Below are positions 34,664 to 44,580 of a stretch of 64,000 nt of DNA, one piece after another. Numbering within the stretch: position 1 is the stretch's first letter; each line of letters begins with the position of its first letter. The translations under genes were made by a program, and so were the position numbers. The notes under the pieces are model-generated. The model saw only the letters and a program-made list of their open reading frames with translations. It searched no databases and was not told the DNA's origin. The stretch is from Zingiber officinale (Eukaryota; Streptophyta; Magnoliopsida; Zingiberales; Zingiberaceae): positions 26,336,302 through 26,400,301 of the forward strand of contig NC_055986.1 in NCBI RefSeq assembly GCF_018446385.1. The letters are read 5' to 3'.

Positions 34664-36266
34664 TGTTGGTGCAAAATCCCTCAGGTCAAGGTTGACCTGG
34701 TTAACCAAGCTGAGTCTTGGTTTGGGTTTAGATGTTTGACAATAAGATATTGATTGAAGAAGAGTCAAGTAGGTCAAGGTTGACCGGATACTTGACTAGG
34801 AAGTCCTAGTGAGTGAAGCTGGGCGGAGTGAAGCCGGGTAGTTGGAAATCTGGTGAGTGAAGCCGGTGAAAGTCCTAGTGGTGAAGCTAGGCGGAAGGAA
34901 GTCCTAAGGATAGCGGTGAGAGGCGGTGAGTGAAGAGAGCGGTGAAAGTCCTAGTGAGTGAAGCTAGGCGAAGGAACTCCTAGTGAGTGAAGCTAGGCGT
35001 GAGAAATCCTAGTGAGTGAAGCTAGGTGAAAGTCCCAGTGAAGCAGGCGGTGAAAGTCCTAGTGAGTGAAGCTAGGCGGATGGAAAACCCTAGTGAGTGA
35101 AGCTAGGTGAACGTCCCGGTGAGTGAAGCCGGCAAGGAAGAAATCCAGATGGATCGAGGATGATCGGACATCTGGTTGGGAAGTCAAGTAGGTCAAAGGA
35201 TTGATTGTATACTTGGCAAGGAAGGAAGTCCAGATGGGTCAAGGTTGACCGGACATCCGGTGGAAGTCCAAGTAGGTCAATGGAGTGACCGGATACTTGG
35301 CACGAAGTAAAAGTCCAAGTAGGTCAATGGGTGACCGGATAGCACGAGGAGAAAAGTCAAGTGGGTCAAAGGATTGACCGGACACTGGTGGGGAGTCCTA
35401 GCAGTCAAGGGTGACAGATGCGAGACATGATGTACCAACAGGTCAAGGTTGCCGGATGTTGGTTAGGGAGGTTTGGGACTTGGTTTTGGGCAAAACCAAG
35501 TTTCGGATCGATCCGTGGATCGATCAGCCAGATCGATCGGTGGATCGATCCGATTCTTCCAGTCGATCGAAGGTCACGGATCGATCCGTGGATCGATCGA
35601 GAGTCCCTCGTGATCGCTGGATCACCCTGAATCGATTGCCGCGATCCACGGATCGATCCGTGGATCGATCGGCAGGTCTGAGCAGGCGCTCGGATCGATC
35701 CGTGGATCGATCCAAGCCTCCGATCGATCGGAACATTGAATCGATCGGGATCCACCGATGCGTCGGGTTTAAAGCCATGACGGCGTGGTCTTCGGATCCT
35801 TTCACAAGCTCTTCTCGATTCATTCCGGCTCCTCCACAGCTCTCTACAAGCACGTGATCGCCAGTTCTTGAAGGTTCTTGGAGGCTTTCCAAGTCAAGAG
35901 GCGGATCTATTGCAAGAGGAAGAAGTTAGGGTTAGGGTTTTTACTGCACATCTTGTAAGCTTTTGCTTAACTTGTATTTCCCTTTCTTCTTCTTGTATTG
36001 AGAGTGTTGTAGGGCTTCTCCGCCTTTGGTAGTTACCATAAAGGAGTGTTATTCATAGTGGAGGGTGTGTGCGTTGGTGTGGATCCTTGGATTAGTCACC
36101 TCTTGTGAGGTGGATACCAAGTAAAATCCTAGTGTTAGCGTTTTGTGTTTGTTTCTGTATTTTCCGCTGCACATCCAAGAAGAAACAAGCAACGCCAAGC
36201 AACGAAGCGCACCGAGCGAACGCGACGAGCTATTCACCCCCCCTCTAGCTACTTTTGGTCCTAACA
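34664..36266 (+). repeat. Element C 3' LTR
   Basis: 1603 bp, same layout as the 5' copy. The hairpin-array and palindrome half (34,795-35,790) has many small base losses compared with the 5' LTR, while 35,825-36,266 is nearly identical apart from an 8-bp duplication near 36,200. Confidence 0.9.
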
Positions 36267-36271
36267 GGTGC

Positions 36272-38110
36272 AACCTTCGGTCAAGGTTGACCTGGTTGAC
36301 CCGACTTGAGTTGACTTGATTAGGTAAAGTCCAAGTATGGAGACTTGGCACGGGAAAAGTCCAAGTATGGAGACTTGGCACGGAAAAGTCCAAGCAGGGA
36401 GCTTGACATGGGGAAAAGTCCAAGTATGGAGACTTGGCACGGAAAAGTCCAAGCAGGGAGTTTGGCACGGGAGAAGTCCAAGTATGGAAGCTTGGCATGG
36501 GAAGTCGGAGAGGGCTCGACAGCTCGTTCTCCGGACTAGGTTAGAGAGGGCTCGGGAGCTCGTTCTCTGGACCAGACGAAGTCGGAGAGGGCTCGGCAGC
36601 TCGTTCTCCGGACTAGGTCAGAGAGGGCTCAGGAGCTCGTTCTCTGGACCAGACAGAGTTGGAGAGGGCTCGGTAGCTCGTTCTCCGGACTAGGTCAGAG
36701 AGGGCTTGGTAGCTCGTTCTCTGGACCGGATGAAGTCGGAGAGGGCTCGGTAGCTCGTTCTTGGACTAGTCCGAGGAGCTCGTAGGCGTTCTCGGACTAG
36801 GTCGGAGAGGGCTCGGTAGCTCGTTCTCCGGACTAGGTCAGAGAGGGCTCGGTAGCTCGTTCTCCGGACTAAGTCGGAGAGGGCTCGGTAGCTCGTTCTC
36901 CGGACTAGGTCAGAGAGGGCTCGGTAGCTCGTTCTCTGGACCGGACGTGGAAGTCGGAGAGGGCTCGGTAGCTCGTTCTCTGGACTAGGTCAGAGAGGGC
37001 TCGGTAGCTCGTTCTCTGGACCGGACATGGAAGTCGGAGAGGGCTCGGTAGCTCGTTTCTCCAGACTAGGTCAGAGAGGGCTCGGTAGCTCGTTCTCTAG
37101 ACCGGGAAGGCTTTAGGATTTAGGGCTGGGAAGCTCTAAGGCATTGGATCGGTCTGGTGACCGATCCAGTGATACTCAGGTTTATCTGATCGGTCTGGTG
37201 ACCGATCAGTAACCAAACAGTGGTTCGCTGTAGGTTATCTGATCGGTCCATAGACCGATCAGAAAATGATCAGGAAGCTACTGATCGTTGCCTGATCGGT
37301 CCACAGACCGATCAGAAAACGATCAGGAAGCTACTGATCGTTGCCTGATCGGTCCACAGACCGATCAGGCTTTAAAGCCAACCCTCACAGAGATGGCTGA
37401 CCGGTCTGGGGACCGATCAGCCTAGGGCCTGATCGGTCCACAGACCGATCAGATGGCTCCCAGACCGATCAGGGTGGAGCCTGATCGGTCCAGGCCTAGC
37501 CGTTGCGACACAACGGCTAGATTTCTGTGTTGTTCTTTGTCTTCTTCACAGGTGTAGCAGGTGCAGGATATATATCGAAGTCGAGGGCCTCTACAGGAAC
37601 AGTTCTTGCTCTTCCTCCTTACTACGATTTGAGCTTTGCTGAGCTCCTCTTTGCTGAAGCTTCGTGTGAGCTTCCCTCGACTGGGTGATCAGCTGCTGTT
37701 GACATCGTGAAGTTGCTGCTTCATCGAACTCCAGTCAACGAGAAGGCAAGCAAAGTGTTTTTACATTTATATTGTTCTTGTTTTCTTTCTCTATTGGTTG
37801 TACTCCATTCTTGCTGTTGCAAGAGAGATTGTGGTAAGGTTTCTCCACCCAGAAGGAGTTCATATTAGCCGGTTATCCGGGGTCTCATCCACCGACGGAT
37901 TGATAGGCTTCGTCCACCTTACGGACACGCCGAGGAGTAGGAGTATCATCTCCGAACCTCGTTACATCATCGTGTTTGAGGTTTGATTTTCTCCACTTTC
38001 GTTTCTACATTGTATTTCCGCTGCGCTAACCTAAATTATAGGAAGAAACGATAATTTGAGGTCGGCTATTCACACCCTCCCCTCTCTAGCCGCATCCGAA
38101 TGTCCTAACA
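36272..38110 (+). repeat. Element A 3' LTR, second fragment
   Basis: Continuation of A's 3' LTR after element C. It holds CCAAG(T/C) hairpin units (36,326-36,500), some fifteen GGAGA/TCTCC or AGAGA/TCTCT units (36,492-37,110), about eight GATCGGTC...GACCGATC palindromes (37,147-37,480), then the unique right part ending GTCCTAACA before the target duplication AAATT. Confidence 0.9.
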
Positions 38111-38440
38111 AAATTGACGTTTGGGGACATAAATATAATCAGAAGAGATAATCGAATATATATGAACTAGTTTCATATTAATTTGAGGTCGTTTGGTCCA
38201 TCAACAAATTTTACCTAAAATCAACTATGGGAAAAAAACAAATTAGTCGACTGATTTGCTTAAAATTTCGTCGTTTTGACACAAAGCGAAATTGATTCGA
38301 CTGATCTAAAAAATCAGTCAACTAATAAGGGTAAAATGGAAAATGAATACGTGATTTTGTAATTTTGAAACTATCCTATGTGATTTGGTAATTTTAAAAA
38401 TTTACTTAAAAAACACAATATTAACCTTTGATTTCAAACA
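38111..38440. mobile_element. Foldback element, right arm
   Basis: Imperfect inverted copy of 16,020-16,460, separated from the left part by the nested retrotransposons. It shares the AAATTGACGTTTGG block and the CACAAAGCGAAATTGATTCG / CGAATCGATTTCACTTTGTG pair. The outermost match is around CTTAAAAAACACAATATTAACC. Confidence 0.65.
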
Positions 38441-39319
38441 CAGGAATTTATATTTTTCATTCTAAATATGTTTCGAGATAGATGACGTTTATTTATTTAT
38501 ATATATATATTTATAATCCAATTGTCCTATTTTTCGAAGCGATTAATCTCGAAGATAACCAACCTAACTCCATCATGAGTAGTTCGAATGAGAGTCCATC
38601 CTACCTCTTACATTATGAGTAGTTTGAACACTACGAACTTATGAGGTACTTAGTTATATCACAAGTGGTTCCAACACCATGGTGTATGAGATGCCTAGTT
38701 ACATCGCAAGTAGTTCAAACATCGTGACCATATAAGGTGCTCAAATTTTTGAACCGCTCCACCTTGGTACTAGAACCGTGAGCCACAAACACATGCTAGG
38801 GATAGCTTTTTTTTAGATAATCCAAGTTTTCGGTTCAAATACTAGTTCTTCGAACTACTCCACCTAGGTACTAGAACGTGAATAACAAACACAGTTGCTC
38901 TATAAGGTGAGGCCACCTAACCCCACCTGGGCAATTGTACTCGTGCCACTTGATATAATTTTCCCTTTAAAAGGGAGTATATGCATGCTTTAATCAAACC
39001 GTTGTTCTCTTAAGTGTCCATCCAGCGCCTTACTGTTGCACCATGCCCCGGAGCAAATAGATGACATTTTATTTTATTTTTATACCATATATTCAGATCT
39101 TATAATATGATTAATTCTAGGATAGATGGTCTGACCCTATATTCAGCTCATAATTAAATTTTAAAAATATGATAACTCCTGATATTCCATCCACTTATGT
39201 ATTATCGAACATGGAAATCGAACCCTTGTTGTTGAGGAGCAATGCCCTATCTTTTACCTCAACATGATGCCTAGGGCAGATAGATGACATTTTATGTTGT
39301 AAAAGGTGATATTATTTAT
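38441..39319. other. Spacer between foldback arm and short LTR element
   Basis: Non-coding. TAGATGACATTTTAT-like motifs recur at about 38,480, 39,058 and 39,285, and again after the next element at 42,110. Pieces such as GAACTACTCCACCTAGGTACTAGAAC also repeat locally, suggesting older repeat debris. No gene was recognised. Confidence 0.45.
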
Positions 39320-40162
39320 TGATCCGGTGGTAGGGGGGGCGGGCGCCCGACTGGAGGTCGAGGTGGTCAACTCCCGGCAGACGTTCGACTGGGTGGGTTA
39401 CCTTCCTGATCAGCTGGAGGAACAGCCGACCCGACATTTCTACAGCTCGGCCTGACGCGCGAGTTTCCGACGCTCATAGGGCAAAACGGGGAGAAACGGA
39501 AGATGAGCGGCTGTCACGGAAGCTGAGCGGCGATCCCGCTTGGCTAATAGTGGACACGACATTCGGTCGAGCGGGCATCCGCCTGGAGGGTGTTAGCCGA
39601 CGTGGCCTCTACTCAGCCCAGGAAAGGCGCTAGTCGAGCGATTCCTCCGCTCGGCTCGGTAAAGGACAGAGGGAGGAGATGGCGAGATCTTCCTGGGAAC
39701 CAGTGCCGCCGACAAGAGGCATGACCAGTGGCCTGGTCAGACAGAGAATCGTACGGTGGAAGCTTCCACTGTCACATCAGAGATATGCTCGTGCTATTAA
39801 GGTAGGGTGTCAGACATACTTTTCTGACACGCCCATTCCAGGTACGCTTTGAGGAGCGTGCACGCTTGGGGAAGCGTGCACGTGCCCCTGGGGAGCCCTA
39901 TATAAGGACTCCCAGACTTCGACGGAGGTATGCACACATATATACTGTAGCTACAACCCCCCGTTGCTTCTTGGTTCTACTCCTTTTTTCGTCGGAGATT
40001 TTACTTGAGCGTCGGAGGGCCATCGCCCGGGAACCCCTCCCCGGCTCGGCGTTGTGTTTGCAGGTCCACATCAGTAGGAGACTTGCGCCTTCAGAGTCCT
40101 CAGCCCGTCAACAGGAGCGCCACGTCTCCAGCGTCCATCGACTCAGCTCTCGGACAGGATCA
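39320..40162 (+). repeat. 5' LTR of the short element
   Basis: GC-rich. A TATA box lies at 39,899 (TATATAAGG), preceded by two copies of the palindromic GCGTGCACG motif (39,865-39,895). The TTGAGCGTCGGAG block after the TATA box also appears at about 58,755. Confidence 0.85.
39899..39905 (+). promoter_or_regulatory. LTR TATA box
   Basis: TATATAA inside CCCTATATAAGGACTCCC, directly downstream of paired GCGTGCACG motifs. The 3' LTR has the same box at 41,800. It probably sets the element's transcription start. Confidence 0.6.
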
Positions 40163-41221
40163 AATTGGTCCCGTCTGTGGGCAAGCGGAAGGAATTGGGG
40201 ACGAGCTGGGCGAGCGAGATTCGAAAAAAATTACACACTTCGGTTATGAACGGATGGAGGGGAAATTGAAGACCGACCACGAACTGGTCTCGAAAGAAAC
40301 AAATAGTGTCGGTCGGCGGGTTGTGTGGCCGATCGGATGGTCCAGCCAGGACAAGATCGTGGTCGGGCGGGAGGTCAAAAGCATTGATGAGGTGCGCTGC
40401 GTCGCTCGCATCAAATCTGGTCTCCATTGTGGTATACCAGAGATCAGGAGCCGGGTCGACTGGCTGGGAGGAACTGACCATAATTGGAAAATAGAAGCGG
40501 GGGGAGTCGCTGAGGGAATCGTCGAAAAAACAAAGCGGAGGACCACTGGACAGAATGACGGCGCACGAGAAAACCCTAAAAGGCAAGAAAGGAAGACAAC
40601 GGAACAAAACTCAAAGCTAGGAGAATGGAGTGCCGGAGGAGAGAGTCAGGGATCACTGGAGCACTGAGCACAAACAATCACTGGAGCACTGAACACAGAC
40701 AATGGCCGAAGGACTCGAACACGAAGGTAGCAGTGATGGAGCAGAAGTCGGCGAGGCGGCTTTATAAAGATGGGCACGACCGATTGGGGCCATCCGATCT
40801 AGGTCACAGGAATCGGAGCGCACATTCGATCGTTGAATTATAACCGCCAAATGTCACATCAACAGCTGTCACCTCGGACGTACGGCGATTGCGCCAAAGA
40901 CACGTGGCGTCATCCCATAGGACAACATTTAATGGGCGCGTGCCTGGCCTTAATGAAGGTGATTTGCATGCATCACGAGGAGATTTGGACGGCGTCAGCA
41001 TTAGCTGACCGGCCCGCGCCCCTGCGACAACGATGGGGAAAAGTATCCAAAATAGCCAAGTATAAAGGCACGAATCGCCGACCAAGGGAGAAAGATCAGT
41101 CCTACGGAGACCGAGCTGGATCCAACTCGTCTATTAGCCGACCGACCCACCACTCAACAGGCTATTTGTCCAGTCAGTCGGACTTTCAGCCTCCTTTGAC
41201 TAGACTTGAAGGGAAGGCATG
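40163..41221 (+). other. Internal domain of the short LTR element
   Basis: 1059 bp with a primer-site-like TGGTCCCGTCTGTGGG at its left and a purine tract at its right. The longest frame (40,005-40,667) starts inside the LTR and reads Arg/Gly/Glu-rich protein with no motif I recognise. It is probably not a functional protein. Confidence 0.5.
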
Positions 41222-42061
41222 TGTTCCGGTGGTAAAGGGAGGGCCCGCCCGGCTGGAGGTCGAGGTGGCCAACTCCCGACAGACGTTAGACCGGGCGGGT
41301 TACCTTCCTGATCAGCTGGAGGAACAGCCGACCCCGCATTTCGACAGCTCGGCCTGACGTCGAGTTTTCAACATTCATAGGGCAAAACGGGGAGAAACGG
41401 AAGCCGAGCGACCGTCACGGAAGCTGAGCGGCGATCCCGCTCGACTAATAGTGGACACGACATTCGGCCGAGCGGGCATCCGCCTGGGGGGCGTTAGCCG
41501 ACGTGGCCTCTACTCGGCCCAGGAAAGGAGCTAGCCGAGCGATTCCTCCGCTCAGCCCGGTAAAGGATAGAGGGAGCAGGTGGCGAGATCTTCTTGGGAA
41601 CCAGTTTCGCCGACAAGAGGCATGGACAACGGCCTGGTCAGACAGAGAATCGTACGGTGGAAGCTTCCACTATCATATCAGAGATATGCTCGTGCTATTA
41701 AGGTAGGGTGTCGGACATGCTTTTCTAACACGCCCATTCCAGATACGCTTTGAGGAGCGTGCACGACTGGGGAAGCGTGCACGCGCCCCTGGGAAGCCCT
41801 ATATAAGGATTCCCAGATTTCGATGGAGGTATGTACACATATATATATTGTAGCTACAGTTCCTGTTGCTTCTTGGTTCTACTCCTTTTTTCGTCGGATA
41901 TCTTACTTGAGCGTCGGAGGGCCATCGCCGGGGAACCTTTCCCCGGCTCGGCGTTGTGTTTGCAGGTCCACGTCAGCAGGAGACTTGCGCCTTCAGAGTC
42001 CTCAGCCCATCAACAGGAACGTCACGTCCCCAGTGTCCATCGACTCAGCTCTCGGACAAGA

Positions 42062-42064
<3 letters not shown>
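41222..42064 (+). repeat. 3' LTR of the short element
   Basis: Same length and order as the 5' LTR, with scattered substitutions. The last bases read GACAAGATGA instead of GACAGGATCA, so the terminal CA is mutated. Confidence 0.85.

Positions 42065-42110
<46 letters not shown>
42062..42110. repeat. (AAT)n microsatellite
   Basis: About 15 AAT units directly at the 3' end of the short LTR element. Confidence 0.95.
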
Positions 42111-42112
<2 letters not shown>

Positions 42113-42333
42113 TATGACATTTTAACTTCATACACACATGTATTTATTTTCCATGTATAGATTGCCTATCTTAAAGAATTTTACAAGTAAAAAATTATTT
42201 TCTATATTTGCATTCTTTATGGCCGCCGGCAGCTATGAAAGCCATAGCGAGGACGGCGGTTAGGGTGGTCTAGCCACGGGCGACGTGGCCGGTAGTGCCC
42301 ATGTGGCGCGGGGCTTCTTTCTCTCTAACTTAC

Positions 42334-42517
42334 TGCAGGCGGCGCGGGCAGCGCGGACGACGAGCAGTCTGTGTCGGCGGCGGAGGCTTGGGAAGGAGGG
42401 GGACGAGGAGAGACAACCGGCGGCGGCGGAAGAAGGGAGTTTGGAGGTTTGGGGTTTGGAGTACGTGGAGGAGGCGGAGAGAGATTTTTGTGCGAATATC
42501 GCATTTATCACAAACAT
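42334..42517 (-). pseudogene. Orphan first exon encoding a plastid-transit-like peptide
   Basis: On the minus strand an ATG at 42,517 opens 61 codons rich in Ser, Ala, Pro and Arg with few acidic residues (MFVINAIFAQKSLSASSTYS ... SLRRRHRLLVVRAARA). This is the composition of a chloroplast transit peptide with a VRAA-type cleavage zone. It ends at a good donor (GCA|GTAAGT). The following minus-strand sequence is retrotransposon, and the next gene on that strand is coilin, so no second exon can be assigned. It may be a gene cut off by the insertions or a duplicated fragment. Function unknown. Confidence 0.4.
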
Positions 42518-42544
42518 CGCAAAAGAAAAAGAGAAATGATAAGC

Positions 42545-42745
42545 TGCAACGGAGAACGGTATACAGAAAGATCAACAATGTTATACAGGATGAAAGCACT
42601 GAGAAATCTGCTAAATGGGAAGTCGTTAGCAGAAAGATCAACAATCATAAAGATGAGAGCACTGAGAAATCTGGCAAATGGAAAGTTATTAGCAGAAAGA
42701 TCAAGGATGTTATAACGAAAGTGAGTAGCAGAAAGACGAACAATG
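42545..42745. repeat. About 66-bp tandem repeat, 3-4 copies
   Basis: Units beginning AGCAGAAAGATCAACAAT and containing GAGAGCACTGAGAAATCTG recur three to four times with small length changes. In one plus-strand frame they read a charged repeat (SRKINN...DESTEKS.KW). There is no start context or downstream gene, so I treat it as a repeat rather than a protein. Confidence 0.6.
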
Positions 42746-44580
42746 TTATGAAGGATTGGAAGATGCTTGTTCTCGCTCTTGGGAGTCCTCGGTCCACCAT
42801 CCCCCCTTCCTTTCAGCGGTGAAGCATCACTGACTCATTAACAGAGTCTGGTCCTGGAAGAAGAGGCTTTGGCCCAGTCATGAACTTTGAGCAATAGTCA
42901 CTCTGTGCTGTTCAAAGTTGGGTGTAAGATTCCCATGCTGAGCAATCTCTTTATCTGTGTACCTCAAAGGCATTACTGCATGGTGTTCCACTAAAGGTGG
43001 GACAAGGCAAAGGCCTGTTATCTTGCCTTCCACGCACCGCATCGAGATATCTTGATTAGATTCTTGGCGAATATCTTCTCAACTGTTATTTCTGTTCACA
43101 TTCTTCGATTTTACATTGTATCGACATGATTCAGAAAGTGTCAGTAGTGTAGTTTTGTGATTCCCCAATTTTTCACATTCGGGAAACATTTTTGTTCTAG
43201 TATTTTAACTCTTTTTTTTTCTTAAAAAAAGAGAGAAAAAGATAGCCTAGCAATCTAACTTATCATGATGAATGATATGGAGTTTCTATTGAGAAGTCTT
43301 ATTTGGATGTTTATAATAAGGAAAGTCTTTAATGGTCATTTATTTTTCAACAAAACAGAAGAAATGGCTCTTGCTGTAAAAGCAACCAAAAACTAAAATG
43401 AATCGTTTGAACGTAGAAGAAGAACAAAACGATCGGGGTCAAATATATTGAATCCATAAAAGTACAGTGTTTTTCATGTTACAACCCATGGATGATTCAA
43501 TGATTCAACCACCACAAAAATTCTCCATTAATTCCTATCTCTCAGTATCACTAGCCACCATGCAGGACAAGTTTCTGCAATATATATTCAACTCACTGAC
43601 TGAATATTACAGAAATAAGCCTGACTGAATAGCAAAGATCGTCGGACCAGCAAGCTTGATTCCCCGTCATCATCGCACCAGTAATCCTCAACAAGATGTT
43701 AGGCCAGCAAACCGCCATCTCGACCGAGCACAGGATTGACGTCGACACTTCCGGTGAACTCCTGGGGAGAGGAACACAAGGGAGCCTCCACAAGCTGCCA
43801 TCACTCTCAGCTGGTAAAAGAAGGAAAGATAAAATTTTGTGAGCCAAGTAGAAGTGAAGAGGAGGTGAAAGGATAGATAAGAAGAAAACAACAAAGAGAG
43901 ACGAGTAATATTGTCCTCGGCTGGCTAGCTTTATCTTAGTGCACATTCCACTGCGTTCTCCTAGCACTTCTGTACGCATTGAGATGGAAAGCTACTATTA
44001 TTAAAGGTCGCGCATGCACGGTGAATGGACTTTTCCCTTGGCAAAAAGGGAGGGAGGAAAGTGAGAGGAGCAACGGTGGTCTTGCAGAAAGAGGGCTGGT
44101 GCCCTTAAACTGTGCAAGCATAGTTCCCAGCCATCAAATGGAAGTTAATTAGAAAAAGATTAACTAGATGGTTGAAACAATGACTTACTGACTTGGAACG
44201 ATTGATGATCCATCAAATCTTTACTATGTTTTCCTTTTGCAGCTGGCATTGCTTGGGAAAGAATCTGTTGTAGTTCATTCGACTGAGAGATTAAAGAATG
44301 AATGAAAGTCTACAACTGCAATAAGTCCAAAATAATTGCACTTGGCATCTTCACATTTATTTAACCCAATAATTCTGATCTCTGAATTTCAAGAAGCTCA
44401 GACATTCTACCAGTATTTTTTCCAGGTAATTTAACCCAAATGTGGAAGTAATTACAAACAAGGTGAAGGCAAGATATTGTTTCATTCCTAACATACATGT
44501 AGGAACCAGCAAATAGTAGGGTTAGCATTGGATGTCTGAGAATTTACTAATCATTTTGGAGAGCCTAAAGTAGCAGGCGA
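42746..44580. other. Spacer downstream of the kinase gene
   Basis: No confident gene. A minus-strand stretch at about 43,060-42,884 stays open for some 57 codons (RCVEGKITGLCLVPPLVEHH...), and short minus-strand frames near 43,690-43,980 have Ser/Arg-rich content. None has a recognisable domain. The kinase 3' UTR must lie at the right end. Confidence 0.45.

Larger units (their letters stand above)
28842..36266 (+). mobile_element. LTR element C, gag-only, nested in the 3' LTR of A
   Basis: Complete 7.4-kb element, starting TGTTGGTGCAAAATCCC and ending TTGGTCCTAACA, with perfect target duplication GGTGC (28837-28841, 36267-36271). LTRs are 28,842-30,383 and 34,664-36,266. The right-hand ~420 bp of the two LTRs are almost identical, so insertion is recent. 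The internal 4.3 kb contains one Gag frame and a long non-coding region; no pol domain is present on either strand. Confidence 0.92.
18598..38110 (+). mobile_element. LTR element A, gag-only, host of nested B and C
   Basis: Outer LTR retrotransposon, starting TGTTGGTGCAACC and ending GGTCCTAACA/GTCCTAACA, with perfect target duplications AAATT (18593-18597, 38111-38115). The 5' LTR is 18,598-20,505. The 3' LTR is split by element C into 28,698-28,841 and 36,272-38,110. The primer binding site is complementary to initiator Met tRNA. The internal domain, after removing element B, is about 3.3 kb and encodes only Gag, with no protease, integrase, reverse transcriptase or RNase H frame on either strand. 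Repeated AGGGGGAG motifs before the 3' LTR recall Sireviruses, so a copia-derived non-autonomous family is likely. Confidence 0.85.
39320..42064 (+). mobile_element. Short non-autonomous LTR element with 843-bp LTRs
   Basis: Two direct repeats of 843 bp each (39,320-40,162 and 41,222-42,064) flank 1059 bp. The LTRs start TGATCCGGTGG or TGTTCCGGTGG and end GGACAGGATCA. Just inside the 5' LTR is AATTGGTCCCGTCTGTGGG, resembling the primer-site region of plant Tat-type gypsy elements. A purine tract (GAAGGGAAGGCA) precedes the 3' LTR. The internal part has only a weak 220-aa basic frame without recognisable Gag or Pol, so this is a LARD/TRIM-like parasite. No target duplication was found; an (AAT)n run abuts the right end. 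Confidence 0.8.

Noticed and set aside
40005-40667. 220-aa frame in the short LTR element as a possible gene
   Set aside because: Begins within the LTR, has no recognisable domain and no homologous frame elsewhere in the window.
39315-42069. Target duplication for the short LTR element
   Set aside because: Left flank TTTAT and right flank ATAAT do not match; the right side is an expanded AAT repeat.
42884-43060. 57-codon open minus-strand stretch (RCVEGKITGLCLVPP)
   Set aside because: Too short, no domain recognised, no splice context; left inside the spacer entry.
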